64,000 bases of DNA, from contig NC_088916.1 of NCBI RefSeq assembly GCF_963576675.1, positions 6,339,001-6,403,000 on the forward strand. The letters are read 5' to 3'. A program made the position numbers and the translations under genes. Shown piece after piece: positions 12,846-22,227 of this stretch (positions are counted from its first letter, which is position 1; every line of letters begins with the position of its first letter). This DNA is from Euphorbia lathyris (Eukaryota > Streptophyta > Magnoliopsida > Malpighiales > Euphorbiaceae). The notes under the pieces are model-generated. The model saw nothing but the letters and a program-made list of their open reading frames with translations. It ran no database searches and had not been told where the DNA came from.

Positions 12846-13004
12846 CAGATGAACTTTAATGAACAAGTAAATTTGCTCATTCACCATTAGATATAGGCTT
12901 ATTAAATCTAAGTCTCGGGATGCTTTGAATCTCTACCTTACGATTTTAATAAACATAGATCTAACGGTGAATGAGCAAATTCTATTTACTCATTAAGGTG
13001 CATG
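12846..13004. mobile_element. Palindromic MITE (CAGATGNACYTTAATGA family)
   Basis: The left arm (cagatgaactttaatgaa, then aatttgctcattcacc) is mirrored by the right arm (ggtgaatgagcaaatt, then cattaaggtgcatg). The central part contains a second inverted pair, 'ataggcttatta' and 'taataaacat'. Two further copies sit head-to-head at 54566-54890. Confidence 0.65.
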
Positions 13005-13225
13005 CGATCAAGATTGCGGTTGAAGTTTTTCTCATGTAGCTTGTACTTATAGAATTACGTGGTACATCAAGATTGAAGACGATATTTAAAATTTTTGTTT
13101 TTAAATTTAAAGATAAACATAGTCGTTTTTACTAATTAAAATTATTTTAATCAAGAATAACACTATGTCGTTTTTATCTTTGAATAAAAGATAAAGCTTT
13201 TTACGCGTGTCTTCCATTCGGTTTT

Positions 13226-13345
13226 AATTACAATAAAAAAGATTGTTTTTATTCAAGAACAAAAGCGACATTGTGTTATCTTTTTTTTCGTTTAATAAAA
13301 AGAAGATAACATAGTATCGTTTTTGTTCTTGAATAAAAAAACAAA
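13226..13345. repeat. Short inverted repeat
   Basis: Left arm 'ttattcaagaacaaaagcga' with 'attgtgttatctt' is mirrored by 'aagataacatagtatcg' with 'tttttgttcttgaataa'. The loop is about 14 nt. A related half-arm precedes it at 13085-13200. It is probably a decayed MITE, with no TSD seen. Confidence 0.5.
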
Positions 13346-14173
13346 AAAAAAATCTATCGTAATTAAATATGGATCAAATGGGACAGAAACGTAAAAATCT
13401 CTATTTCTTCACACTCACATCTATGTTTCATTCTATTCTCTCAATTTGTAAAAACTTCATACTAAACAAAATATCTCCTCTTTCCTTCTCTTCATCCTTC
13501 GTGTTTTTTAGGCCGATGTTGCCTCTTGTCGAAAATTTGATTCTGCCACTGTATGATAGTGATCAATCTTCTAGTTCAAGTAAATTTATTAATTAATTGA
13601 CTTGAATATGATAGAGACGAAGTGAAGAATAACATCAATGAGGGTTTTAGACCTAAAATTAAGATCGAATTATACATATAAAATCACTTACATACGAAAG
13701 AAGAATACAAATAAATGAATACCTCGTAGTTCCTTTCTTCTTTCTCACACTATACCGTAGAATAAAAATGTTTGGTTAACAACATTTCACGGGTTAGAGT
13801 TTTTACGTAGAGACATCACTCATGCCGCACCTCAAGACTCTCACCTCAAGACTCTCTCACTCCCGAGGCTTCAAAATTTCCGTCTCAAGTGCTTACTGAT
13901 TTTCATTCTTCCAAGGGCTCATCGGGGGAGCGAAACTTAGGTAGTGAAAAGGTTTCGGGATGTTACACGAGTATTACCTTTACGTGAAAATTCTGACCGT
14001 GTGACAAACAGCTCCTAATAGCTATTTCATAAAAACTAAATTCAAAGAAAATCAAAGGAATTATATATATTTATAAATAACTCATAAAAATAATAAAAAC
14101 AATAATAATAATCACAATTAAGACAAATATGATGAAATAATTGAGAAAAATAATAATCAAAGTGAATAAAAAT
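13346..14173. other. Intergenic, 3' flank of the ALOG gene
   Basis: No gene recognised. The 75-codon frame at 13369-13596 lacks family features. 13800-13960 is less AT-rich but shows no coding signature. The ALOG transcript, read on the minus strand, should end somewhere left of 14174. Confidence 0.4.
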
Positions 14174-14842
14174 TTATACGGCAGTAGCAGTGGTAGTAGC
14201 AGCAGCAGCATCAGTATCACCACCACCGCCACCGCCACTACTCCCCGTCCCATCTCCACCGCCACCACCACCCGAAATCGAAACCTTAGCCACCGAAACA
14301 GCACTAGGCCTTTTCCGTTTCTTTTTCTCGTACGGAATCCCCCGAGCTTTAGCCTGCCCTTCTCTAACTTCCCTCAAATAAATCCTCACAGCCCTAGCAC
14401 CAAACGGATTCGATTCCGGCCGTCCACCGTTCTCCTCATACGCCGCTCTCAACCGTCCAATCAAGGCGTCCAGACTCCCCCAAGCCTGCTTAAGCGGACA
14501 AGCACACGGCGCAGGTGGATTCGGGTGCCCGAAATACGGACAACCCGAAATATGAACTTTCGTCTTCCCAAATTGATCCAAATACTTCAAAAACTCAATC
14601 ACATGTGCACCACTGCATCGCGATAGCGTTAATGGCGGTTTATGATTCTTTAAGTACTGTAAAAAAGTATTCCAATCTCTTCTCTTCTGTGACTCGTATC
14701 GACTCGGCGGCGCTGTTGAAGACGACGATCCTGATCCTGATCCTGATCCTGATAATCCGACTGGTGTTGCTGTTGATGGACTCCGTTCACCACTGTTCGG
14801 GTCGGGTCCTGAACCTCCTCCTCCTCCGGATGTTGATTCCAT
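14174..14842 (-). CDS. LSH: ALOG-domain (LSH) nuclear protein
   Basis: A single-exon gene of 222 codons encoding a complete plant ALOG (LIGHT-DEPENDENT SHORT HYPOCOTYLS / G1) protein. Residues 1-46 are a low-complexity Gly/Ser/Pro leader. Residues about 47-172 form the ALOG domain, with [11 protein letters not shown] near 54-64 and the all-helical core interrupted by a zinc-ribbon-like insert with H97, C101, H106, C113 and C115. KKKRKR (173-178) is a basic nuclear-localisation signal. The C-terminus is Gly- and Thr/Ala-rich. ALOG proteins are plant-specific DNA-binding regulators, derived from a recombinase-like fold, that act in the nucleus at organ boundaries and in meristem maturation. I cannot decide from this sequence which LSH paralogue it is. 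The start is the first ATG ahead of the domain, and no introns are needed, as is usual in the family. A plus-strand frame over the same bases is a shadow of its biased codons. Confidence 0.93.
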   Translation of the reverse strand: MESTSGGGGGSGPDPNSGERSPSTATPVGLSGSGSGSGSSSSTAPPSRYESQKRRDWNTFLQYLKNHKPPLTLSRCSGAHVIEFLKYLDQFGKTKVHISGCPYFGHPNPPAPCACPLKQAWGSLDALIGRLRAAYEENGGRPESNPFGARAVRIYLREVREGQAKARGIPYEKKKRKRPSAVSVAKVSISGGGGGGDGTGSSGGGGGGDTDAAAATTTATAV

Positions 14843-15269
14843 GGAAATTCACAAAAATTGAATCGGAAAATTGGAGTATTAAAGAAGAGTTTCGTCGCCG
14901 TTGAACGTGGAAAAGGGATTATGGAGTTCACGGGTGTAAGATTTGAGTTTTTTGTTTTGTTTATTATTGGTGAGGAAGAAAGAGGGGGTTTTAATTTTTT
15001 GAGGAGAGAGAGAGATTTGTGATGGGACGTTAAAAGGGTTGAGTGAATGAATGATGGATTAAATTTGTAGAGATAGAGAGAGAAAGTGGTGGTGGAGGTG
15101 GTGGTGGCGGTGGTGGAAGGCGGAGGAGTGGTGGTGGTGAAGGGTTGAGATTTCATGTTTCACGTGGTGGCCCCTTTTGAAGTGACATGTTTACTATTCA
15201 GCACCGGCGGAGTCTTCCACTCTTAGCTAGTATATGTTCACGCGCATATCATTACCTATATAAATTACA
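14843..15269 (-). promoter_or_regulatory. ALOG 5' leader and proximal promoter
   Basis: On the minus strand this is rich in CT and CCACC tracts (plus-strand 'gagagagaga' and 'ggtggtggt' at 15003-15135), as often seen in plant 5' untranslated leaders. The plus-strand 'tatataaatt' at 15257-15266 reads 'aatttatata' on the minus strand and may be a TATA element. It lies directly beside the boundary of the transposon nest at 15270, so any longer promoter is separated from the gene by about 3 kb of inserted DNA. Confidence 0.4.
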
Positions 15270-15368
15270 GGCTTAATGTATGATTCGTCCCTTCAACTTG
15301 TCAAAAGTGTTGATTGGTCTTCTAAACTTTCAAAGTGTCCTGATAACCCACTCAATTTGTATAAAATA

Positions 15369-15736
15369 GACATAATATCCATTTGGGTCCTTAAACTAGG
15401 GCTTCAAAATCAATTAGAATCTCAAACTATCAGAATCATCAATTGGGTCACTAACCTAACAAAAAATCAATCAATTGAGTCCCCATTTTAAACAAAAATC
15501 ATCAATTGAGGCCTCATCGAAAATCATTCGGTTGAACAGTTTCAGATCTCATTTTGAACCAACACAGGGATTACTTACAGTATATATTAAATAATCACAG
15601 TTTCTGATATTAGGATAGGATGAGGATTCAATTGATGATTTTTACTTAGTTTATGGATCTAATTGATGATTTTGATAGTTCAAGGACCTAATTGACTTTA
15701 AAGCTTTAGTTTAAGGACCCAAATAGGTATAATGCC
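15369..15736. mobile_element. Mutator-like TIR element with exact 9-bp TSD
   Basis: Left terminus GACATAATATCCATTTGGG and the right terminus is the inverse of GGCATTATACCTATTTGGG. Perfect target duplication TATAAAATA at 15360-15368 and 15737-15745. The arms repeat 'aatcatcaattg' blocks. Non-coding, 368 bp. Confidence 0.8.
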
Positions 15737-15752
15737 TATAAAATATTTAGTT

Positions 15753-16231
15753 GGCTTAGTATATGTTTACACCTTTAAACATGACAAGTTTTATCCATTG
15801 GCACCCTGAACTTTTTAAATAACCTATCACACATTTATAGTTGACTTTAAAAACCTACCACACACTTATAGTTGCTTTGAAAAATCTATCAAATACCCAA
15901 AAAGTTGGCTCATTCGGACTTCTTACACATAAAATCGTTAAACCGTCATCTTTGACAGACGAGGTTGATGTGCGTGCTATATAAAAAAAGAAAAAAGCGT
16001 ATTAGTTCGTTCTATATGTCACATCATATGTCAAAGATGATAGATCAACGATTTTGTATGCAGGAGGTCCGAATGAGCCAACTTTAGGTGTGTTATAGAT
16101 TTTTAATGTCAACTATATGTGTGTGATAGGTTTTTAAAGCAAACTATAAGTGTGTGATAAGTTATTTAAAAAGTTCAGGGTGCCAATAAACAAAACTTGC
16201 CAGGTTCAAGGGTGTATATATGCATTAAGCC
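15753..16231. mobile_element. Mutator-like TIR element, long arms
   Basis: Left terminus GGCTTAGTATATGTTTACACC, and the right terminus is the inverse of GGCTTAATGCATATATACACC. The arms of about 200 bp share 'ggcaccctgaactttttaa' and 'cctatcacacac'. Flanks are TATTTAGTT (15744-15752) and TATTGAGTT (16232-16240), an 8/9 target duplication. The whole element would fold as a hairpin. Confidence 0.75.
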
Positions 16232-16598
16232 TATTGAGTTAGCTTATTAAACTTGCATAAAATATAATCAATTAATCACTAAGTTGTAAAAAAGTAAGTT
16301 AAATACGGAATATGTATTGTACACGTTTAAAAAAAGTAAAACGACCAAGATCAGAGTATATGCGGTTCTAATATTAGAAAAGACAAGTTTTATAGTTGAG
16401 TAAGTAATAACTTCCTTTTTAATCTACTTTTGAATTATGTAATAACATCAGGGCCGGCCCTGGGCTATGAAATGAGGGGCGCCCGCCTAGGGCCCATTAC
16501 GATAAGGGGCCCAAAAAAATATTTTTATAGTGTATTTATAAAATATTTTTATAATGTATATATAAATACAGAGATGAACATATAACATTAGAATTAAT

Positions 16599-16663
16599 TG
16601 GTTCAATTGGTAAGAGTAGTTTTTTAGTGATTTCATTTTAACTTGAGGTTGAGGGTTCGAACC
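16599..16663 (+). other. tRNA-like pol III promoter head (A and B boxes)
   Basis: TGGTTCAATTGG (16599-16610) fits the A-box consensus of tRNA genes, followed by 'taagag'. GGTTCGAACC (16654-16663) is a perfect B box 55 nt downstream. No cloverleaf with a proper acceptor stem can be drawn, so this is a tRNA-derived SINE-like head or tRNA relic and not a functional tRNA gene. Confidence 0.55.
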
Positions 16664-17035
16664 TCCTTCTTCCCATTTTTTAATTACTATCAAATATTTT
16701 TTTTCTATTTATTGAGGTTGAGGGTTCGAACCTCATTCTTCCCATTTTTTAATTACCTTCAAATATTTTTTTCCTCCTCCACCTTATTTTATCACTATCA
16801 AATATATTTTTTTCCATTTATTGAGGTTGAGGGTTCGAACCTCTTTTTTCCCATTTTCTAATTACTTTCAAATATTTTTTTCTTCCACCATCTTATTTTA
16901 TCATTATCAAATATATTTTTTTTCATTTATTGAGGTTGAGGGTTCGAACCTCTTTCTTCCTATTTTTTAATTACTTTCAATTTTTTTTTCTCCCCCACCT
17001 TATTTTATCACTATCAAATATATTTTTTTCCATAA
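16643..17035 (+). repeat. Tandem repeat carrying amplified B-box sequence
   Basis: The segment 'ttgaggttgagggttcgaac' recurs at 16643, 16712, 16821 and 16930, spaced 69, 109 and 109 bp. The 109-bp units also contain 'ccaccttattttatca' and 'ctatcaaatatattttttt'. Each unit keeps the GGTTCGAACC B box intact, while the A box is present only once, upstream. Confidence 0.8.
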
Positions 17036-17217
17036 AAAAATATAATGAATTGTTACTATAATTTCCATGTTTTCTTAAATCTAAATTATCAATTTATATA
17101 TTGAATAAAAAAATGACCATTTAGTTTTTTCCCATTATTATTATTATTATTATCCCATTTCAATTTTTTTTCTTAAATTTAAATGTCGATTCATTTTTAA
17201 AAAATAAAATTAAATGT

Positions 17218-17220
<3 letters not shown>

Positions 17221-17250
<30 letters not shown>
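17221..17250. repeat. (AT)n microsatellite
   Basis: An uninterrupted run of about 15 TA dinucleotides inside the hAT-like element. Confidence 0.9.
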
Positions 17251-17254
<4 letters not shown>

Positions 17255-17652
17255 ATGAAAAATAATATACTTATTTACTTCTTACAATTTTACATGACAT
17301 ATATACTTGTTATTTTAGTGCACAAATAATTCTAGTTAGTATACTCGTTACTACTGCACTACTAATTTAGTTTCCATATAGAAAATATTGCAATTTTAAA
17401 CATAACGTTTACGAGTTGGTGCAATTTCAAAACTAGTTGATTAAAAATGAGTTTTTTCCATTAACATTAAAAATGAGTTATTTTAATATTGAGTGACCAG
17501 AACGGTGGAGGTTGGAGTAAGGATAGAATAAGAAATTACACATAAAAGACCTCATTTTCGTCAATTAAGCTTGGAAATGTACTAATTGATAAACCTTAAG
17601 CTTAAAATTGCACTATTTTGTGTATGAATGTTAATTGCTCTCTCCTAATAAC

Positions 17653-17940
17653 CAGGGTCGTCTTAAACTTTTTGGGGCCCCTGTGCTAAATTTTTCTTAA
17701 ATCCTTACTAATTAATAGAATTTTGTATTAAGGTTGTAAATTTTGAATGGTTGAATATCTAAATCACATACGCACTCAATGTAATGAAAAAGTGTAAATA
17801 AATCTTATTACATTATATTATTATTTTATTATTTTAAGCTAATATCTATATTCGACTAAGCACATCTTAAATTTTGGGGCCCTTATAATTTTGAGGCCCT
17901 GTGCGTTAGCACTCCTTGCACGCCCTCATCTACTCCCCTG
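17653..17940. mobile_element. hAT MITE with exact 8-bp TSD
   Basis: Begins CAGGGTCGTC and ends CTACTCCCCTG. The perfect 8-bp duplication CTAATAAC lies at 17645-17652 and 17941-17948. 288 bp, non-coding, inserted inside the larger CAGGGCCG element. Confidence 0.8.
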
Positions 17941-18287
17941 CTAATAACCATATGACTAAATTAGTACCTTATTCCTTTTAATAAAAAATCATTCAGCCTC
18001 CAACTAAAAAAAAAGTAAAATGTATATATGGGGGGCCCAAATTTATCATCTCGCCCCGGGCCTCTAAAAGGTCAGGAACGGCCCTGTTATAAGATACGTG
18101 GAATACATCTTTCACATTTAACTTACTTTTTTTGCAACCGAGTGATCAATTGATTATATTTTACGCAAGTTCAAGGGGCTAGCTAAATATTTTATGCAAG
18201 TTGATAGGCTATCATAACACTTTGAAAGAGTTCAGAGGACCAATCAAACTTTTTGGATAAGTTCAGGGGTAAATGATGTATTAAGCC

Positions 18288-18581
18288 AATTACATTTTTG
18301 GGTTATAAATGTTGCGGAGTGATCAACGGAGTGGAGGATCCACCAGTCCGCCCGAAATCGTTGAAATGGTTAATGATTTCAAGTCATTTAAGTTAGAAAC
18401 AGGGTTGTTCCTGATAATTCACGAGTTCTAGGCGGAATAATTAATAAGTGTCCCTTTAATAAAATTATTGTATGTAAAGAAATTAAAAATATATTTCAAT
18501 ACATGGTAAATAAAAAAAAGTTTTCCGTTAATAGTTATACAATACGTATTATTAAAAAAAAAAATTCACAATTTCTTCAAA
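18288..18581. other. Gene-free stretch
   Basis: No ORF or terminus recognised between the nest and the Helitron. 18300-18360 is GC-richer ('ggagtggaggatccaccagt') but unassigned. Confidence 0.4.
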
Positions 18582-18853
18582 TCTATATATAATATAAAAG
18601 AGTAACGATGGAGCTGAGATGTCACTTCATTATTTTTTACTGATAAAAAATATAATATAATATATAATATATTAATTTTAATTATATTATTATATTTATC
18701 TATAAAAAGATTATTTAAATTAAATGTGAAAATAAAATAATAATATTTAATTTATATAACACCTTTATATCATTGATTGTAATTATTAAATTATATTTTT
18801 GTTAATATTTATATATTAAGATGAATCCGTGCATCGCACGGGTCAAAAACTAG
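18582..18853 (+). mobile_element. Minimal non-autonomous Helitron
   Basis: Begins TC (tctatatataatataaaag) after an A and ends CTAG before a T, the host A|T dinucleotide expected for Helitrons. The 3' end carries the classic hairpin CCGTGC-ATC-GCACGG followed by 'gtcaaaaactag'. At 272 bp it has no Rep/helicase coding capacity, and no target duplication is expected. Confidence 0.85.
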
Positions 18854-19353
18854 TTAAATATTAAACCCTTATTTGGCCTATGTGGTATTTAAAATTTTGT
18901 CATTTGGCTAATGTGTTATTATTTGATAACATTTATCCATTGTAGTATTTCCATAGGTGACATTTAATTCATTTGGATTAAAAACTAACGGATTTATTAA
19001 ATTTTTTACCAATAATTTTTTTTTTGTCTATATAGACTTAAATAAGAAAAAAAAAATTTCTTATTTATCTACATATTAAAATTATATATTAAAAAATTAA
19101 ATCAATTGCCACGTATATATCACGTGTAAAAAATTATGGCATGTGGCAAGAAAATTTAATAAATCGATTAAATATCACTTATAAAAAGACTTCAAGAAAC
19201 AAATGAAAAAATTTTAGATACTACAAAATTTAACATGAGTTTAATTTTTAAATTTAATATGAAGCTGGATTATATGTAGAGCTTTGTAATTGTCTTTAGC
19301 TAACTGTCGATAGTCCTAAGTCAAATTACATTTTTAATCCTAAACTATTTATT
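18854..19353. other. Gene-free stretch
   Basis: AT-rich sequence with 'atttggcctatgtggtattt' style repeats, probably a fragment of another dispersed element. No gene seen. Confidence 0.4.
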
Positions 19354-19361
19354 GCTAACGA

Positions 19362-20604
19362 TAGAGCTGTCAATATGGGTCACAACACGATTCGCATAAT
19401 ACGGAAATTAAACGAATTAGGATTGAGATAAATGGATTTGGGTCATAAATGGGTCGACACTCCTAACCCATCAAATAAATGGGTCGGGTCGCATGTTGAT
19501 TCGAGAATTCGTTGTAACCCGTATAATTTAGACGAGTCTATGGATCGTGTCAATCCAACCCGTGAATCCATCTAACCCGATCCATATAACCCATCTAACC
19601 CATATATCATGTAAATATAAAAAAGTTTTATGGATATTAAAGTAATTTTAATTTTTAACCCTAATATATATATACAGATTATTAGATTATAGAACATATT
19701 AGGTTTTCAACTTTTTTTCCCTAACAATTTGTGCTGCTTGCCTCTCTTCATTGACATCCGGTGAACGCTTCAGTCTCTAGTCACAATTAAGTCTTTTGTT
19801 GAGTCAACTTTTAGTAGGATATATTTAACTTATGATTGTTGGTCTTCTATTACAACAGATGGGTATATCTGTTTGACCGGACATTTTATTGATAAAGATT
19901 GGAATATCCAAAAGAGAATTTTAAACTTTCGTTATTTGTCTCCTTCACATAATGGTGTAGCTTTGTGTGAAAGAATTTACAATTTCTTGTGTGGTTGGAA
20001 AATTGATGGTATGATTTTTTCACTTACTTTGGATAATGCAAGTGCAAATGATACATGCGTGGACTTGTTGAAAAATTTATTGAATAGCAAGGGTGGTCTA
20101 TTAAACCGTGAAGATTTTTTCCATATGAGATGCTCTGTTCACATTCTAAATTTAATAGTTCATGATGAGTTGAAAGAAATTGATGACTCAGTTGGAATGC
20201 ATTGAATCAAATACTAATGAATAAAATATTAATTATGTTGTTGTTTAAATTGAATTGAATGTTTTAGTTTATTTGTTATTTGGAATTGAATTTTTTATTT
20301 TGTTTGTAAGTTTTCGATTTTAGACTTTTGATGTTATATTGTTGAATTTGTTTTGTTAGTTTGTATTGGATTTTATATTTTTTATATGCAATTATGCATG
20401 TTTTTATTTTCTTTATTTTTTAGTTGAATATTTTTTTTTACTATGGAGTTGCAAAATTAAATGAGTTAGCTAGGTTGACACGTTCAACCCGCTTCTTAAA
20501 CGAATCGTACCGAGTCGATCCATTTATTAAATGGGCTGGGTCAAGGTTGGGATAAATGAGTCATCTGAACGTTTACAACCCGCAAACCCATATTGACACC
20601 CCTA
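19362..20604 (+). mobile_element. Non-autonomous hAT element with transposase remnant
   Basis: Left end TAGAGCTGTCAATATGGGT, and the right end is the inverse of TAGGGGTGTCAATATGGGT (17/19 identity). Flanks GCTAACGA (19354-19361) and ACTAATGA (20605-20612) match at 6 of 8 positions, the hAT target size. The subterminal regions are rich in GGGTC and ACCCG motifs on both sides, as in hAT transposase-binding regions. 1,243 bp long. Confidence 0.8.
19798..20205 (+). pseudogene. hAT transposase fragment
   Basis: An open frame of roughly 130 codons covers the middle of a plant hAT transposase. Recognisable motifs are YDCWSS at the left, TGHFID, SPSHNGVALCERI, the conserved LTLDNASAND and the C/H-containing FFHMRCSVHILNLI. 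The N-terminal zinc finger and the C-terminal dimerisation region are missing. There is no start codon in a proper context, and the frame ends at a stop at 20203-20205. It cannot encode a working transposase but marks the element as a hAT deletion derivative. Confidence 0.8.
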
Positions 20605-20766
20605 ACTAATGAACTTCATCCTTCTCCACTAAATTTTGTATAACTATTAATCATATACATACTTCTAATAGACTTTCCTCATAGTAAAATTGTTAGTTTA
20701 GTAGTCGAAGACATAAATATAAAATTGAGCGTTCAAATTCTCTGCTGAATTCCTTTCTGGTTGTAA

Positions 20767-21133
20767 GAACATCTCCAAGAAACTTTTAGTGTACTCTCTA
20801 AAAATAATATAAATAATTGACTCTTAGTGATTTAAGAGTGACTAAGACATATTATCTCAAACAATACTTCTTATATTCACTTCTTATTTATTATTTTATC
20901 ATTAAAATTATGAATTGTTGTTATATTTACCAATAGTGTGGGGAGAGAGACTCCTCAATAATAAATTATTAATAAAAAATAAATTTAGGAGGTACTAAGA
21001 GGTGGAGATAGACTCTCTATTAATAAAGAGGATGAAGAAACTCTTAGTGATTTGAGGAGCCACTAAAAGACTGTTGAAGCTGAATTTTTATTATTCCTTT
21101 TTAAATTTTAACTTAAGAGCCAATTTAAGAAGC
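20767..21133. mobile_element. Second PIF/Harbinger MITE copy, right end lost
   Basis: Starts GAACATCTCCAAGAAAC after TAA and follows the copy at 11901-12274 closely (gactctta, 'agactcctcaataata'). The right terminus is missing. The sequence runs into an R1 right end at about 21134-21187. Confidence 0.65.
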
Positions 21134-21187
21134 AACATTAAATTACTTCTAATCCAAAACGTTAGGAATATTTTTACATCTTAACCC
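21134..21187. repeat. R1 right-terminus fragment
   Basis: The 54 bp 'aattacttctaatcc...tttttacatcttaaccc' match the outer end of R1. No left part was found. Confidence 0.5.
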
Positions 21188-21718
21188 TATTTTATATATT
21201 AAAATCAAATCTACACTAAAAAAAATGTTACGTTAAATTTGGCTCTTACTCGTTAATTTCCAAAGTTACATCTACGCGTGATGCTCTCTGCACTGAGTTG
21301 CGCGTGGGATATAGGTGTTACTTTTATTGGCGGATCGGCTGGGCAATAAATGTGGGTCTAACTTAGGTCAAACAAATATATTTCTAGACCACCTTTATTC
21401 TAAATAATTGACATACTACTAAAATTTCATTCTATAAGTTTTACATTTTGTGTTCTGAACGAATATTTATAACTCAATTTATATTATTTTCCTATTTTAT
21501 TTTCAAACTAAAATTATCTCAACATTTTTTTTAAAACATATATTATTCCAATACAAGAAAACTCCAAACATAAAGAGCAATATAATTTGGACAACTTGAG
21601 AAGGCCGTACAAAATTAATCGAAAAATTGAAAAACCGATTTCGAAATCGAAACCGAACTGAAAAATAGATTAACCGAAATTAATAGATTATGTTACGATT
21701 TTTCATTTAAAAAACTAA
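21188..21718. other. Gene-free stretch
   Basis: No coding signature. Contains 'gaaaaattgaaaaaccgatttcg' style repeats near 21620-21700, part of an unassigned dispersed repeat. Confidence 0.4.
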
Positions 21719-21799
21719 TACAGTAAAACCTCGATAAATGCATATCTTTGGGACAAAAAAAAAAACATTCATTAAATGAGATTATTTATTTATCGATAA

Positions 21800-22183
21800 A
21801 TGAATAAATTATTCGTTTATCGATTAAGTGATGTCATTTCTAATTTATGCTATAGAAATGTGATGGATGTCAAACATCTTTTGAACTATCCTAGCGAGAA
21901 TGATGCAGTTATGGAATCACCTACAGACGAAGAAATTATTCAGTCAATAATGAACAATGATGATGGAAATAATCCAGAGCCAGATGATAGTTGCGTTGTC
22001 GCAAATGTATCGTCAAAAGAGGCCTTTCAAGCAATGGTCGCCTTAAACAACTACTTGCTACAACATGAGTAAAATATACCAGAAGTTGTGTTTGCATTAC
22101 AAAAAGTTAAAGATGGTGTTCATTTTGATTTAGGTGGAAAGAAAAAACAATCAACTATAGATACATTTTTTCAGAAGAAATGA
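21800..22183 (+). pseudogene. Pogo-like transposase C-terminus with PCNA-binding motif
   Basis: The frame opens near 21800 and continues past an in-frame TAA at 22070-22072 to a terminal TGA at 22181-22183. It has an acidic stretch (SPTDEEII and NNDDGNNPEPDD), typical of the region after the DDE domain in pogo/Tigger-type proteins. It ends in KKKQSTIDTFFQKK, a textbook PIP box (Q-x-x-I-x-x-F-F) as found at the end of pogo transposases for PCNA binding. The catalytic domain is absent. Family assignment follows from the terminal motif together with the TIRs. Confidence 0.65.
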
Positions 22184-22227
22184 TTTCTAGTTGATTGATT
22201 GAAAGGTTTTGGTCTATATATATATAT

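Larger units (their letters stand above)
16449..18086. mobile_element. hAT-like element with CAGGGCCG termini
   Basis: Left end CAGGGCCGGCCCTGGGC, and the right end is the inverse of CAGGGCCGTTCCTGACC. Both ends are followed by GGGCCC-rich sequence. The flanks TAATAACAT and TTATAAGAT are similar but not identical, consistent with an old target duplication. It lacks transposase coding sequence and carries a tRNA-like segment, tandem repeats and a younger MITE. Confidence 0.6.
15270..18287. mobile_element. R2-family element, outer shell of a five-element nest
   Basis: Left terminus GGCTTAATGTATGATTCG and right terminus 'gtaaatgatgtattaagcc' are inverted. The 7-bp sequence AATTACA occurs on both sides (15263-15269 and 18288-18294). 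Its own sequence remains in pieces: 15270-15368, 15737-15752, 16232-16448 and 18087-18287. Each gap is a later insertion with its own termini. Confidence 0.7.

Noticed and set aside
14141..14904. Plus-strand frames of 161 and 129 codons over the ALOG gene
   Set aside because: They are antisense shadows of a GC-rich, repetitive coding sequence; the products are low-complexity without domains.
16590..16670. Functional tRNA gene
   Set aside because: A and B boxes are present but no acceptor stem or anticodon arm can be paired.
16643..16960. Regularly spaced repeats suggestive of a CRISPR array
   Set aside because: Plant nuclear DNA, the 'spacers' are near-identical parts of a 109-bp unit, and there are no cas genes.
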